Assembly: GCF_021369635.1 (NCBI RefSeq)
Contig: NZ_JAJNBZ010000016.1
Location: forward strand, 62,110-126,109
Source of the DNA: Paenibacillus profundus
Lineage (GTDB): Bacteria; Bacillota; Bacilli; Paenibacillales; Paenibacillaceae
Reading direction: 5' to 3'
Length of the DNA stretch: 64,000 nt
The notes below the pieces were generated by a model. The model saw only the letters and a list, made by a program, of their open reading frames with translations, did not search any database and was not told where the DNA came from. Position numbers and translations under genes: made by a program. Shown in pieces: positions 54,180 through 63,787 of this stretch. How positions within the stretch are numbered: position 1 is the first letter of the stretch; each line of letters opens with the position of its first letter.

Positions 54180-55304
54180 ATGATAACGAAGGTTGGTACG
54201 ACCCAGCGAACTCAAGAGGAACCGCAACAGCGGCTCGTAACAAACGAATATGATGACCTCATACGACAAGCACCCATTATTCAAGCGGGCACGACGATTG
54301 AAGAAGCGGAACATCAATTTCGCCGCGATCCTTTTCTTCTGTGTCTCATAGTAGGGAACGATAGGAAGCAGCCGATTGGCATCGTCATGCGGGAACGATT
54401 CCATGAATTTATGAGCAAACGCTTCTCGCCGGCATTGTTCTATGAGAAGCCGATTACGCGGCTTATGGATGGTAATGCATTGATCGTAGAGTGGGGGACG
54501 GATACGGGAGAATTGTTGGATCTTGCAGCGGCGCGGCCGGAAGAGCGGATGTATGACAGCATTGTCTTCACCCGCAATCAAGAGTATACCGGCATTCTTT
54601 CCTCGAAGCAGTTATCGCTATTGTCCAGTCGAATCCGTACGAATTCCAAACGCAAGGAAAAGGAAGTGGTAACTTCGACGCTCAGAGCGCTCGATACGAT
54701 TCGCAATGAGGCGGAGCATGTTCGCGAAGCGGCGGCAGACGGGAAATGGCATGCCGACCGAATGATAGAAGAAACGACGACAGGAAAGACGGTGCTCGAC
54801 AATGTAGCTGCCTCATTTCATCAGGTCGTCGCAGAGGTGGGCGGACAAGCGCAGCAGACGAAGCTGCTGAAGGAGCATACTGAAGCGGTGGCTCAAGCGG
54901 TCGGTGTCATCCGAAGTTGGTCCGACTCCTGCCATATGCTCGCGTTAAATGCTTCTATAGAAGCGGCGCGTGCCGGTGAGCACGGCAGAGGATTTCAAGT
55001 GGTGGCGTCAGAAGTGCGGAAGCTGGCTACGCTCACCAAGTCAGCAACCGGACAAATTGAAGCTACGCTCAATCAGATGACAGACGCTTTAAATCTAACG
55101 ATTCAAGCAAGCGAGCATACGAATAAGGAAGTGCAAACGACCTTATCGGGCCTTACGACCGCAGTCAAGCAATTTGAGCAGCTGTCCCGGGCGATCGTGG
55201 ACAACCGCCACAGGTTGGAGCAAGCGGATGCTTATGCGATGCGCATGTTAGATACCGCACATGATGCGTACAGACAATTAACGACAATGTCAGACCGTCC
55301 ATAA
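54180..55304 (+). CDS. Soluble methyl-accepting chemotaxis protein with CBS domains
   Basis: A 374-residue protein without any membrane helix. Residues about 18-140 form a CBS-type pair ([20 protein letters not shown]... [18 protein letters not shown]... [11 protein letters not shown]); residues about 165-370 are a coiled-coil MCP signalling domain with the hairpin tip [23 protein letters not shown] pairs bind adenine nucleotides, so an energy- or nucleotide-sensing cytoplasmic receptor is plausible. A Pho-box array precedes it and pstS follows 130 bases later, which suggests a phosphate-starvation role (inference). GGGGTGAAGC precedes the ATG. Confidence 0.8.
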   Translation: MITKVGTTQRTQEEPQQRLVTNEYDDLIRQAPIIQAGTTIEEAEHQFRRDPFLLCLIVGNDRKQPIGIVMRERFHEFMSKRFSPALFYEKPITRLMDGNALIVEWGTDTGELLDLAAARPEERMYDSIVFTRNQEYTGILSSKQLSLLSSRIRTNSKRKEKEVVTSTLRALDTIRNEAEHVREAAADGKWHADRMIEETTTGKTVLDNVAASFHQVVAEVGGQAQQTKLLKEHTEAVAQAVGVIRSWSDSCHMLALNASIEAARAGEHGRGFQVVASEVRKLATLTKSATGQIEATLNQMTDALNLTIQASEHTNKEVQTTLSGLTTAVKQFEQLSRAIVDNRHRLEQADAYAMRMLDTAHDAYRQLTTMSDRP

Positions 55305-55308
55305 ATAT

Positions 55309-55347
55309 TTTACACTGCGTTTACAAAATACAAAAACAGGCTTAACA
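55309..55347 (+). promoter_or_regulatory. PhoP-box array upstream of pstS
   Basis: TTTACA (55309), TTTACA (55320) and TTAACA (55342), with the 55331 position degenerate. Phasing is exactly 11, 11 and 11 bases. It starts five bases after the chemoreceptor stop and ends 87 bases before pstS. Confidence 0.7.
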
Positions 55348-55433
55348 AACAAGCTTTAAGATACAAAGTGTAAGACGAAAACGAAAAAACGAAATGATTA
55401 AAAAAGCGAACCAATCAAAAGGAGTGGATACAC

Positions 55434-56438
55434 TTGAAAAAATGGGGAAAACAAATCATGCTGCTAACGCTTGTTGCAGCGTTAACCGTAGTGCTGGCGG
55501 CATGCGGAGGCAAAAAAGAAGATACGAGCGCTAACTCTGGAAACACAGCAACAGAAAACACGACGAACGGTTCGACATCGGAAACAGCAAGCCCTGAGAA
55601 GTTGTCCGGAACGATTGATATAGACGGTTCCAGCACAGTATATCCGATTACGGAAGCAATGGCTGAGGAATTCGGCAAAGAGCATGGCGAAGTACGCGTA
55701 TCGGTAGGAACGTCGGGCACCGGCGGCGGCTTCAAACGCTTCATTAATGGCGAAACGGCTATCAGCAACGCTTCCCGTCCGATTAAGGAGAAAGAAGCAG
55801 CTTCTGCGAAGGAAAAAGGCATTGAGTACTTGGAATTGATGGTTGCCTACGATGGTTTGTCGATTGTCGTCAATAAAGACAACGATTGGGTCGACAAAAT
55901 TACAATCGATGAATTGAAGAAAATTTACGAACCGAATTCTAAAGTGAAGACGTGGGCGGACGTGCGTGCAGGCTGGCCTAATGAAGAAATTAAAATTTAC
56001 TCGCCAGATGCCAACCATGGAACATTTGACTACTTCACCGAAGAAATCAATGGCAAAGCGCAAGAAAGCCGTAATGACAAGCAAGTGACGTTCAGCGCAG
56101 ACACGAACGCCATTGTACAAGGAGTCGCAGGCGACAAGAACTCTATCGGATATTTCGGATATTCCTACTTCGAAGAGAACCAAGACAAGCTGAAGCTCAT
56201 CCCGGTTGACAACGGTACTGCTACAGTAGCGCCTTCCCAAGACACGATTAAAGACGGCAGCTATTCGCCATTGTCCCGTCCATTGCTCATCTATGTGAAC
56301 AAGAAGCACATGGAGAAGGCAGAAGTGAAATCATTCGTTGAATATTACTTGCAAAATGTCGGCAGCATCGCCAAAGAAGTCGGCTATGTAGCACTTCCAC
56401 AAGAAAAATATGACGAGCAATTGAGCAAGTTGAAATAA
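55434..56438 (+). CDS. pstS: Phosphate-binding lipoprotein PstS
   Basis: A 334-residue high-affinity phosphate receptor. Lipobox VVLAAC gives lipidated C24, followed by a Ser/Thr/Asn linker. Phosphate-contacting motifs are DGSSTVYPI and [18 protein letters not shown], then [10 protein letters not shown]. It delivers phosphate to PstCA. The start is TTG with AAAAGGAGTGG upstream. First gene of pstSCAB-phoU. Confidence 0.95.
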   Translation: MKKWGKQIMLLTLVAALTVVLAACGGKKEDTSANSGNTATENTTNGSTSETASPEKLSGTIDIDGSSTVYPITEAMAEEFGKEHGEVRVSVGTSGTGGGFKRFINGETAISNASRPIKEKEAASAKEKGIEYLELMVAYDGLSIVVNKDNDWVDKITIDELKKIYEPNSKVKTWADVRAGWPNEEIKIYSPDANHGTFDYFTEEINGKAQESRNDKQVTFSADTNAIVQGVAGDKNSIGYFGYSYFEENQDKLKLIPVDNGTATVAPSQDTIKDGSYSPLSRPLLIYVNKKHMEKAEVKSFVEYYLQNVGSIAKEVGYVALPQEKYDEQLSKLK

Positions 56439-56592
56439 TTAGATTCGTCTAAATGTATGTGAATGCACGTAAGACTAGCATCATACAACCTGCAGCAAAT
56501 GTGATGTCTCTCCATACGGAAGGTTTGGGACATCACATTTTCACGAAGATAATGTTAACGAATTGTAAAAGAAGTAAAGAGAGGTTAAGACG

Positions 56593-57519
56593 ATGCAGGG
56601 TAATCTCCCGCAACAAGAGACAACGATGTCCTTTAAAAACAAAAGAGCGCATATATCGGACAAAATCGTTCCGATTGTGCTGTTTATGTGCGCAGCCCTG
56701 TCGGTACTGACCACGATCGGGATCGTATACACACTCTTTTCTGAAACATTCTCTTTCTTTAAAACTGTAAATATATCAGAATTTCTGTTCGGCACGAAAT
56801 GGAGCCCGCTTATTGAACCGAAATCGTTCGGTATATTGCCGCTGCTGGGCGGTACTCTGATGGTGACGGTCATCGCCTGCCTCGTTGCTATTCCAATCGG
56901 CCTTGCGAGTGCGATTTATTTAAGCGAATATGCGCCGACACGCGTTCGCAAAATCGTCAAGCCGGTGCTCGAGGTGCTTGCCGGTATTCCGACGATTGTG
57001 TACGGATACTTCGCCTTGTCGTTCGTCACGCCGTTAATTAAGAGCATCTTCCCAGATGTGGGCGTGTTCAACGCATTGAGTGCGGGGCTTGTCGTTGGAA
57101 TTATGATCATTCCGATGGTGTCGTCGCTGTCCGAGGATGCGATGATGGCGGTGCCGCGGAGCTTGCGTCATGGCGCGTATGCACTAGGTGCGACGCGCTT
57201 TGAAGTAGCGCTCAAAATTGTCGTTCCGGCCGCGTTTTCCGGCATCGTGTCCTCCGCTGTATTGGCCTTCTCCCGTGCCATCGGAGAGACAATGATTGTG
57301 ACGGTTGCAGCCGGGGCTACACCGCAGCTGACGTTGAACCCGCTTGAGAGCATTCAGACGATGACGGCATACATCGTTCAGGTCAGCATGGGTGATACGC
57401 CGCACGGCTCGATAGAGTACGGTACGATCTTCGCCGTCGGGATGACGCTCTTTGTCATTACGTTCTTGCTGAATATTGTCGCTCAGTGGGTCGCAAGACG
57501 GTTCAGGGAGGAGTACTAA
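56593..57519 (+). CDS. pstC: Phosphate ABC permease PstC
   Basis: A 308-residue permease with six helices. The coupling-loop EAA motif is in [20 protein letters not shown], preceded by [18 protein letters not shown], a PstC hallmark. AGAGAGGTTAAG precedes the ATG. The 154-base gap after pstS holds an imperfect inverted repeat (GATGTCTC/GGGACATC near 56501-56533) that may attenuate downstream expression. Confidence 0.93.
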   Translation: MQGNLPQQETTMSFKNKRAHISDKIVPIVLFMCAALSVLTTIGIVYTLFSETFSFFKTVNISEFLFGTKWSPLIEPKSFGILPLLGGTLMVTVIACLVAIPIGLASAIYLSEYAPTRVRKIVKPVLEVLAGIPTIVYGYFALSFVTPLIKSIFPDVGVFNALSAGLVVGIMIIPMVSSLSEDAMMAVPRSLRHGAYALGATRFEVALKIVVPAAFSGIVSSAVLAFSRAIGETMIVTVAAGATPQLTLNPLESIQTMTAYIVQVSMGDTPHGSIEYGTIFAVGMTLFVITFLLNIVAQWVARRFREEY

Positions 57520-57523
57520 ACGA

Positions 57524-58399
57524 ATGAGTATTTTACAAGATGCTAACCGTAAACAAATCAGCAATCGCCGTAAAGTCGATATGACGCTTCATATTTTATT
57601 TCTCATAGCAACATCCATCGGTATTATCGCTTTGATGGCCTTGCTCATTCAAATTATGATGGACGGTTTATCCCGTCTCAATCTGGAGCTGTTCACGAAT
57701 TACCCGTCGCGGATGGCTGCCAAAGCCGGGATGAAATCGGCCATTGTCGGTTCCATTTATATGGTGCTCATTATGGCTCCCATCTCCTTCATACTCGGCG
57801 TAGGAGCGGCGATCTATCTGGAGGAATATGCGAAGAAGAGTGCGTTCACGCGCTTGATTCAATTAAATATCAGCACATTGGCCGGCGTGCCCTCAATTGT
57901 GTACGGAATTCTCGGATTGACGATCTTCGTACGCGGGCTGGCTCTGGAGCGCAGCTTGTTGTCCGGTGCGCTGACGATGACGCTGCTCGTGCTGCCGATT
58001 ATTATCGTATCCGCTCAAGAGGCGATTCGAGCCGTGCCGAAAGCGCGCAGAGACGCATCCTTCGCGCTTGGCGCCACGAAATGGCAGACGGTATCGCGAT
58101 CAGTGCTGCCTTCCGCGATCTCAAGTATTTTGACCGGTGTCATTCTGGCACTGTCGCGGGCTATCGGCGAGACCGCGCCGCTTGTCATGATAGGCGCCCT
58201 CACGTTTGTCGCTTTCCTTCCGGAGAGCATTATGGATCAGTTCACAGTCATGCCGATTCAAATTTTCAACTGGGTATCGAGACCGCAATTGGCCTTCCAC
58301 GAATTGGCGGCTGCGGGCATTATCGTTCTGTTGGCACTGCTTATCATCATGAACATCTCTGCGGTGATGCTGCGCAACAAATATCAGAAAAACGTGTAA
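57524..58399 (+). CDS. pstA: Phosphate ABC permease PstA
   Basis: A 291-residue permease from ATG 57524 (GGGAGGAG upstream, 4 bases after pstC). Six helices; the EAA loop is VPKARRDASFALGATKWQTV, and NISTLAGVPSIVYGILGL is the PstA counterpart of the PstC motif. It forms the channel with PstC. An earlier in-frame start would overlap pstC and lacks a ribosome site. Confidence 0.93.
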   Translation: MSILQDANRKQISNRRKVDMTLHILFLIATSIGIIALMALLIQIMMDGLSRLNLELFTNYPSRMAAKAGMKSAIVGSIYMVLIMAPISFILGVGAAIYLEEYAKKSAFTRLIQLNISTLAGVPSIVYGILGLTIFVRGLALERSLLSGALTMTLLVLPIIIVSAQEAIRAVPKARRDASFALGATKWQTVSRSVLPSAISSILTGVILALSRAIGETAPLVMIGALTFVAFLPESIMDQFTVMPIQIFNWVSRPQLAFHELAAAGIIVLLALLIIMNISAVMLRNKYQKNV

Positions 58400-58411
58400 G
58401 GAGACGATCGC

Positions 58412-59185
58412 ATGAGCACAGCAACTGCCTTAAAAACATTAATCGACATTCGCGACTTAGACCTCTACTACGGTACTTACCATGCTTTGAAGAAAGTGTC
58501 GATGACGATTCCGGAAAAAGCGGTGACGGCGTTCATTGGCCCTTCCGGCTGCGGTAAATCAACGCTTCTGCGCACGCTGAACCGCATGAATGATATGATC
58601 ATCGGCACGCGCATTGAGGGCAAGGTTGAAATTGCCGGTACGGACATATACAGCAATGAAGTGGACGTAGAAACATTGCGCAAGAAGGTCGGCATGGTGT
58701 TCCAGCAGCCGAATCCGTTCCCGAAGTCGATTTACGATAATATTGCCTACGGCCCGCGTCTGCATGGCACCCGCAGCAAATCGCAGCTGGATGAAATTGT
58801 GGAGCAAAGCTTAAAGCAGGCGGTGCTGTGGGACGAAGTGAAGGATTACTTGAAGCGCTCGGCGTTCAGTCTATCTGGCGGTCAGCAGCAGCGCCTCTGC
58901 ATTGCGCGCGCCCTGGCGGTGAACCCTGACATCCTGCTGATGGATGAAGCCACATCCGCGCTCGATCCGATATCTACACTTAAAATCGAAGAGCTTGTTC
59001 AAGAATTGAAGCATCGTTATACGATTGTCATGGTTACGCACAATATGCACCAAGCTGCGCGCGTGTCGGACCAGACGGTATTTTTCTTAAACGGTGAAGT
59101 GGTGGAATTCGATAATACGGAAACCCTGTTCTCCAATCCGAGCGACAAGCGCACGGAGGACTACATTACGGGACGTTTCGGATAA
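58412..59185 (+). CDS. pstB: Phosphate ABC transporter ATPase PstB
   Basis: A 257-residue ATPase: Walker [10 protein letters not shown], the PstB-specific [15 protein letters not shown], signature [15 protein letters not shown], Walker [14 protein letters not shown] and the H-loop [23 protein letters not shown] precedes the ATG. A MITE-like repeat follows before phoU. Confidence 0.95.
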   Translation: MSTATALKTLIDIRDLDLYYGTYHALKKVSMTIPEKAVTAFIGPSGCGKSTLLRTLNRMNDMIIGTRIEGKVEIAGTDIYSNEVDVETLRKKVGMVFQQPNPFPKSIYDNIAYGPRLHGTRSKSQLDEIVEQSLKQAVLWDEVKDYLKRSAFSLSGGQQQRLCIARALAVNPDILLMDEATSALDPISTLKIEELVQELKHRYTIVMVTHNMHQAARVSDQTVFFLNGEVVEFDNTETLFSNPSDKRTEDYITGRFG

Positions 59186-59193
59186 AAGAGGCA

Positions 59194-59266
59194 GTTCAAT
59201 AATTCCCCTTTTGATCACGAAGCATCTCAAGATGTCACTTAGCATCGAAAAGGGTCATTTTTGAAC
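59194..59266 (+). repeat. 73-bp copy of the GTTCAAAAAG repeat between pstB and phoU
   Basis: Ends GTTCAATAAT and ATTTTTGAAC, with an inner inverted pair CCCCTTTTGAT (59205-59215) and ATCGAAAAGGG (59244-59254). The left interior TTTTGATCACG and right flank GAACACGC match the 32853 copy. Confidence 0.75.
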
Positions 59267-59294
59267 ACGCATGAAAAGGGAGAGTGGGTGAAGC

Positions 59295-59954
59295 ATGATT
59301 AAGCGCAAGGAATTTGACTTGGCTTTGAATGAGCTCAGCAGGCTGCTAGAAGAGATGGGGCAGCGTGTCGAACGAGCCTTATCCGAGTCAATTGAGTCCT
59401 TGAAGACGATGGATGCAGTACGCGCCAAGCATATCATATCTGAAGATGTGGAATTGAACCAACTCGAAGAGAAAATTATCGACCTCGGTTCAAGACTTAT
59501 ATTGACACAGCAGCCGGTCGCGAAAGATTTGCGCCGCATCCTCGTCGCCTTCCGCATTTCGAATGACCTGGAGCGGATGGGCGACTTGTCTATCGACGTG
59601 GCGAAGGTGGTGCTGCGCATGGATGGACAGACGCTAATCAAGCCGCTTATCGATTTGCCGCGTATGGCGGAAATCGTGCAGCAGATGATAACGGACTCCA
59701 TTCAATCCTATGTGCGGGAAGATGTGAATCTAGCTTATAAAATGGCGAAGGAAGACGACCAGGTTGATCAACTGTACAGCCAAATTTTCCGCGAGCTGTT
59801 AAGTTATGTTGTAGAGAACCCGCAGAACGCTTCCCAAGCGATGCTGCTTACGTTCGTAGGGAGGTATATCGAACGGATTGCAGACCACGCGACGAACATC
59901 GGTGAAGCGGTTGTCTATCTGGTTACGAACGAGCGTCCTGATCTGAATAATTAA
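59295..59954 (+). CDS. phoU: Phosphate transport regulator PhoU
   Basis: A 219-residue, all-helical protein of two PhoU repeats. The metal-binding clusters are seen in VAFRISNDLERMGDLSIDVA (first repeat) and VGRYIERIADHATNIGEAV (second). PhoU represses PhoR signalling and restrains the Pst transporter when phosphate is ample. AAAGGGAGAG precedes the ATG. End of the pst operon. Confidence 0.93.
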   Translation: MIKRKEFDLALNELSRLLEEMGQRVERALSESIESLKTMDAVRAKHIISEDVELNQLEEKIIDLGSRLILTQQPVAKDLRRILVAFRISNDLERMGDLSIDVAKVVLRMDGQTLIKPLIDLPRMAEIVQQMITDSIQSYVREDVNLAYKMAKEDDQVDQLYSQIFRELLSYVVENPQNASQAMLLTFVGRYIERIADHATNIGEAVVYLVTNERPDLNN

Positions 59955-59960
59955 TCATTG

Positions 59961-59995
59961 CAACCGATCGGAGAAAGACCCGATCGGTTGTTGTC
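59961..59995 (+). terminator. Terminator-like hairpin after phoU
   Basis: A 10-bp perfect stem CAACCGATCG/CGATCGGTTG with a 10-base loop, followed by TTGTCGTC; the T-run is short. Confidence 0.6.
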
Positions 59996-60077
59996 GTCTA
60001 GGGCGAGACTGATTTCCTTTTCTGGTCTAGGCTATGCTATCATGTTAGCAAGAGAATGGATTGAGGTGCTTTGTATC

Positions 60078-62753
60078 ATGGAAAAATGGATCGTTATCGA
60101 CGGTAACAGCATTATTTATCGAGCTTTTTTTGCAATGCCCCCACTGACGAATTCGCAAGGTTTACATACGAATGCCGTGTACGGCTTTACTACGATGCTG
60201 CTACGCATATTGGAAGAAGAACGTCCGACGCATATGCTCGTTGCATTCGATGCAGGCAAGGAGACGTTCCGCCACGGCGACTACCAAGACTATAAAGGCG
60301 GACGCGAGAAGACACCACCTGAATTGTCCGAGCAATTTCCTCTATTGAAAGAATTGTTGACCGCAATGGGTATTTCCCATTTTGAACTTAAAGGATATGA
60401 AGCGGATGATATTATCGGCACGCTGACGCGTCAAGCGGATGAATCGGGGCAATCCATGTCTGTCGTAACGGGCGATAAGGATATGCTGCAGTTGGCTTCT
60501 GAGCATGTCACCGTTCTGCTGACGAGAAAAGGCGTGACAGAGATTGAGAAGTACACTCCAGCAGCCATAGAGGAGAAGTATGGGCTTGCGCCGCTGCAAA
60601 TTATCGATATGAAGGGCCTGATGGGCGACACGTCCGACAACATTCCGGGTGTCCCTGGGGTTGGTGAGAAGACGGCGCTGAAGCTGCTGCATCAATTCGG
60701 CAGTGTGGAAAGCGTACTTGAGCATGTTGATGAGCTGAAAGGCAAGATGAAGGAGAACATTACGAACCATGCCGAGGATGCGCGCCTCAGCAAGAAGCTG
60801 GCGACGATCTTTCGGGAAGTGCCTTTGGATAAGGAATGGGAAGAGATGGCTTTTTCAGGCTTGAAGGGAGATACCGCCATTCCAGCGTTGAAGAAGCTTG
60901 AGTTCAAATCGATCATCGAGCGTATTGAGAAGATCGGCATGGTGGATGGCTCTTCAGTTGCCGAGCCTGCTGTTGCCGATGATTCACTGTCAGCCGAGAA
61001 GCTGAATGTTCGTCTGGTGGACGACAACTGGGATGAATTGAAGCAAGCGCTGGACGAGGCAGATACGTTCATCGTGGAATCTCACGGCGACAATCCGCAT
61101 CAGGCGGATCTTATCGGCATGCTGATTGCCTATGAGGAAGGAAGCTGGTTCCTGACTAAGGAGCAGCTGCTAAGCGAAGAGGCCGGAGCGATACGCGAGT
61201 GGCTGGGTGACGGGAGCAAGTTGAAGAACGGATATGACATGCACTACGCCGAGCTTGTGCTGCACTGGACAGGCATACCGTTTGCGGGATCAGGCTTTGA
61301 CGTGCAGTTAGCTTCTTATGTGCTGAATCCGGACGATGCGACGGCTACATTGCAGGCGGTGGCAGAGAAGAACGGCTTGCCCGCAAGCCCAAGCGATGAG
61401 GATGTATATGGAAAAGGGGCCAAGTTCCGTGTGCCCGAGCTTCAGCAAGTGGCCGAGCATAGCGCGCGCAAGGGAGCGCTCGTGCGTCGGTTAAAGCCGC
61501 TTATGGAGAAGACGCTGCACGAGCAGGAGATGGATCGCCTCTATTACGAGCTGGAATTGCCGCTATCTAAAGTGCTGGCTCAGATGGAGAAGACAGGTAT
61601 TAAAGTGAAGATTGAGAGCTTGCAGCAGCTAGGCGAGCAGTTCAGCGAGCAGATTGAAACGACGATGAAGCGCATTTACGTGTTGGCTGGCACCGAATTC
61701 AACATCGGTTCGCCGAAGCAGTTGGGTGAAATTCTGTTCGACAAGCTCGGACTTCCGGTCATGAAGAAGACGAAGACCGGATATTCGACCGATGCGGAAG
61801 TGTTGGAAAAGCTAGAACCGTATCACGACATCATTCCGCTCATTTTACATTACCGTCAGATGGCGAAACTGCAATCGACTTATATTGAAGGTCTGCTGAA
61901 GGAAGTGCGCAAGGAGACAGGCAAGGTCCATACGTATTTCCGTCAGACCATTGCGGCTACAGGCCGCTTAAGCAGTCAATACCCGAACTTGCAGAACATT
62001 CCGATTCGGTTGGAGGAAGGACGCAAGATTCGTCAAGCCTTCGTACCATCGGAACAGGGCTGGCATATTGTTGCTGCCGACTATTCCCAGATAGAGCTCC
62101 GCGTTCTAGCCCATATATCGGGTGATGAGAAGTTGAAGGAAGCGTTTCTTCATGATATGGATATCCATACGAAGACAGCGATGGACGTGTTCGGCGTAAG
62201 CCCGGATGAGGTGGATGCCAACATGCGCCGTCAAGCGAAGGCGGTCAACTTCGGGATTGTATATGGCATTAGCGATTATGGGCTCTCTCAGAACTTGAAT
62301 ATTACGCGCAAGGATGCCGCAAGGTTTATCGAGCAGTACTTTGCCGTCTTCCAAGGCGTTAGACAATATATGGACGATATCGTCGTACAAGCGCGTCAGG
62401 ACGGTTATGTGAAGACGCTGCTTGAACGGAGAAGGTATTTGAAAGATATCACGGCGTCGAATTACAATCTGCGTTCGTTCGCCGAACGCACCGCGATGAA
62501 CACGCCAATTCAAGGTACCGCAGCAGATATTATTAAGCTTGCGATGGTGCAAATGGATGAGCGCCTGCGGGAACAGGGCTTGCAGAGCCGAATGCTCCTG
62601 CAGGTGCACGATGAATTGGTGTTCGAAGTGCCGCCTGATGAACTTGATACGATGACGAAGCTTGTGCCGGAAGTAATGGAGCAAGCATTACAGCTTGCCG
62701 TACCGCTGCGAGCGGACGTGAATTCAGGTGAAAACTGGTATGAATCCAAGTAA
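60078..62753 (+). CDS. polA: DNA polymerase I
   Basis: 891 residues from ATG 60078 (TTGAGGTG upstream). The 5'-nuclease domain starts IVIDGNSIIYRAFFAMPPL and has YEADDIIGTL. The 3'-5' exonuclease domain (about 315-490) lacks the catalytic D-x-E, with VESHGDN at that place, so proofreading should be absent, as in other Gram-positive PolA. The polymerase domain has motif A AADYSQIELR, motif B RRQAKAVNFGIVYG and motif C LLQVHDELVFE. It fills gaps in repair and Okazaki-fragment processing. Followed by mutM as in B. subtilis. Confidence 0.95.
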   Translation: MEKWIVIDGNSIIYRAFFAMPPLTNSQGLHTNAVYGFTTMLLRILEEERPTHMLVAFDAGKETFRHGDYQDYKGGREKTPPELSEQFPLLKELLTAMGISHFELKGYEADDIIGTLTRQADESGQSMSVVTGDKDMLQLASEHVTVLLTRKGVTEIEKYTPAAIEEKYGLAPLQIIDMKGLMGDTSDNIPGVPGVGEKTALKLLHQFGSVESVLEHVDELKGKMKENITNHAEDARLSKKLATIFREVPLDKEWEEMAFSGLKGDTAIPALKKLEFKSIIERIEKIGMVDGSSVAEPAVADDSLSAEKLNVRLVDDNWDELKQALDEADTFIVESHGDNPHQADLIGMLIAYEEGSWFLTKEQLLSEEAGAIREWLGDGSKLKNGYDMHYAELVLHWTGIPFAGSGFDVQLASYVLNPDDATATLQAVAEKNGLPASPSDEDVYGKGAKFRVPELQQVAEHSARKGALVRRLKPLMEKTLHEQEMDRLYYELELPLSKVLAQMEKTGIKVKIESLQQLGEQFSEQIETTMKRIYVLAGTEFNIGSPKQLGEILFDKLGLPVMKKTKTGYSTDAEVLEKLEPYHDIIPLILHYRQMAKLQSTYIEGLLKEVRKETGKVHTYFRQTIAATGRLSSQYPNLQNIPIRLEEGRKIRQAFVPSEQGWHIVAADYSQIELRVLAHISGDEKLKEAFLHDMDIHTKTAMDVFGVSPDEVDANMRRQAKAVNFGIVYGISDYGLSQNLNITRKDAARFIEQYFAVFQGVRQYMDDIVVQARQDGYVKTLLERRRYLKDITASNYNLRSFAERTAMNTPIQGTAADIIKLAMVQMDERLREQGLQSRMLLQVHDELVFEVPPDELDTMTKLVPEVMEQALQLAVPLRADVNSGENWYESK

Positions 62754-62814
62754 AATTCACGATTTCCACATATCCGGGATATTTTCGGTATAATGGACAT
62801 CGAGGTGATATATT

Positions 62815-63645
62815 ATGCCGGAATTACCGGAAGTAGAAACAATCAAACGAACGTTAAACACATTGGTCACGGGGAAGAAGATCGAACGGGTCACCGTATC
62901 CCTCGCTCGGATTATTCAGCGGCCAGCCGATATAGATCAATTTTGTGACGCATTATGCGGACATACGGTACAGCAGGTTGAGCGCCGCGGGAAATTTCTG
63001 CGCATTCTGCTCGACGATCTCGTACTCGTCTCCCATCTTCGCATGGAAGGACGCTACGGCGTCTTTGCATCGGACGAGCCAGTGGAGAAGCACACGCACG
63101 TCATTTTTCATTTTGACGACGGTACTGAGCTGCGATACAAGGATGTCCGCCAGTTCGGGACGATGCATTTGTTCAAGCCGGATGAAGAATGGATGCTGCC
63201 GCCGCTTCATAAGCTAGGAGTAGAGCCTTTGTCCGATGGCTTCACCGTTGAGCAGTTCGCGGCGGCCATGCGCAAGCGGCGCAGCTATATTAAGCCTGTT
63301 TTGCTTAACCAGCACGTTGTCGTGGGCATCGGGAATATCTATGTGGATGAGGCGCTGTTCCGCGCTGGAATTAATCCGCTCCGTCCTGCCGATCAATTGT
63401 CGGACGAGGAGTATGCCTGCTTGCATGAAGCGATTATCGCTACGCTCCAGGAAGCGGTGGAGGCGGGCGGCTCCTCTATCAAGTCGTACGTGAACGGACA
63501 AGGTGAGATGGGGATGTTCCAGCACCAACTGCAAATGTACGGCCGGGAAGGCCAGCCTTGCATTCATTGCGGTACCATTATAGAGAAGACCGTGGTCGGC
63601 GGGCGTGGCACGCATTACTGCCGATTGTGCCAAAAACAATCATAA
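62815..63645 (+). CDS. mutM: Formamidopyrimidine-DNA glycosylase
   Basis: A 276-residue bifunctional glycosylase/AP lyase removing 8-oxoguanine and related lesions. The catalytic N-terminus PELPEVETIKR (Pro after Met, Glu3) is intact; the H2TH region has VGIGNIYVDEALF, and the zinc finger is CIHCG...CRLC at the C-terminus. GAGGTGATAT precedes the ATG. Placed 61 bases after polA. Confidence 0.95.
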   Translation: MPELPEVETIKRTLNTLVTGKKIERVTVSLARIIQRPADIDQFCDALCGHTVQQVERRGKFLRILLDDLVLVSHLRMEGRYGVFASDEPVEKHTHVIFHFDDGTELRYKDVRQFGTMHLFKPDEEWMLPPLHKLGVEPLSDGFTVEQFAAAMRKRRSYIKPVLLNQHVVVGIGNIYVDEALFRAGINPLRPADQLSDEEYACLHEAIIATLQEAVEAGGSSIKSYVNGQGEMGMFQHQLQMYGREGQPCIHCGTIIEKTVVGGRGTHYCRLCQKQS

Positions 63646-63787
63646 CCCGCTGAACGTTGAGCTGATGAAGTGATACAGCTTGCGTATGCACTCTTATCCG
63701 CTCCTGCCCATATGATGGATGTATATCATCGGTGGCCTCCGATATGCGCTATCGCTGTCGGTGTCCGCCAGGCGGGGAGGAACTGGG

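Noticed and set aside
61018-61550. Damaged proofreading domain in PolA as a defect
   Set aside because: Loss of the 3'-5' exonuclease carboxylates is a normal trait of Gram-positive PolA.
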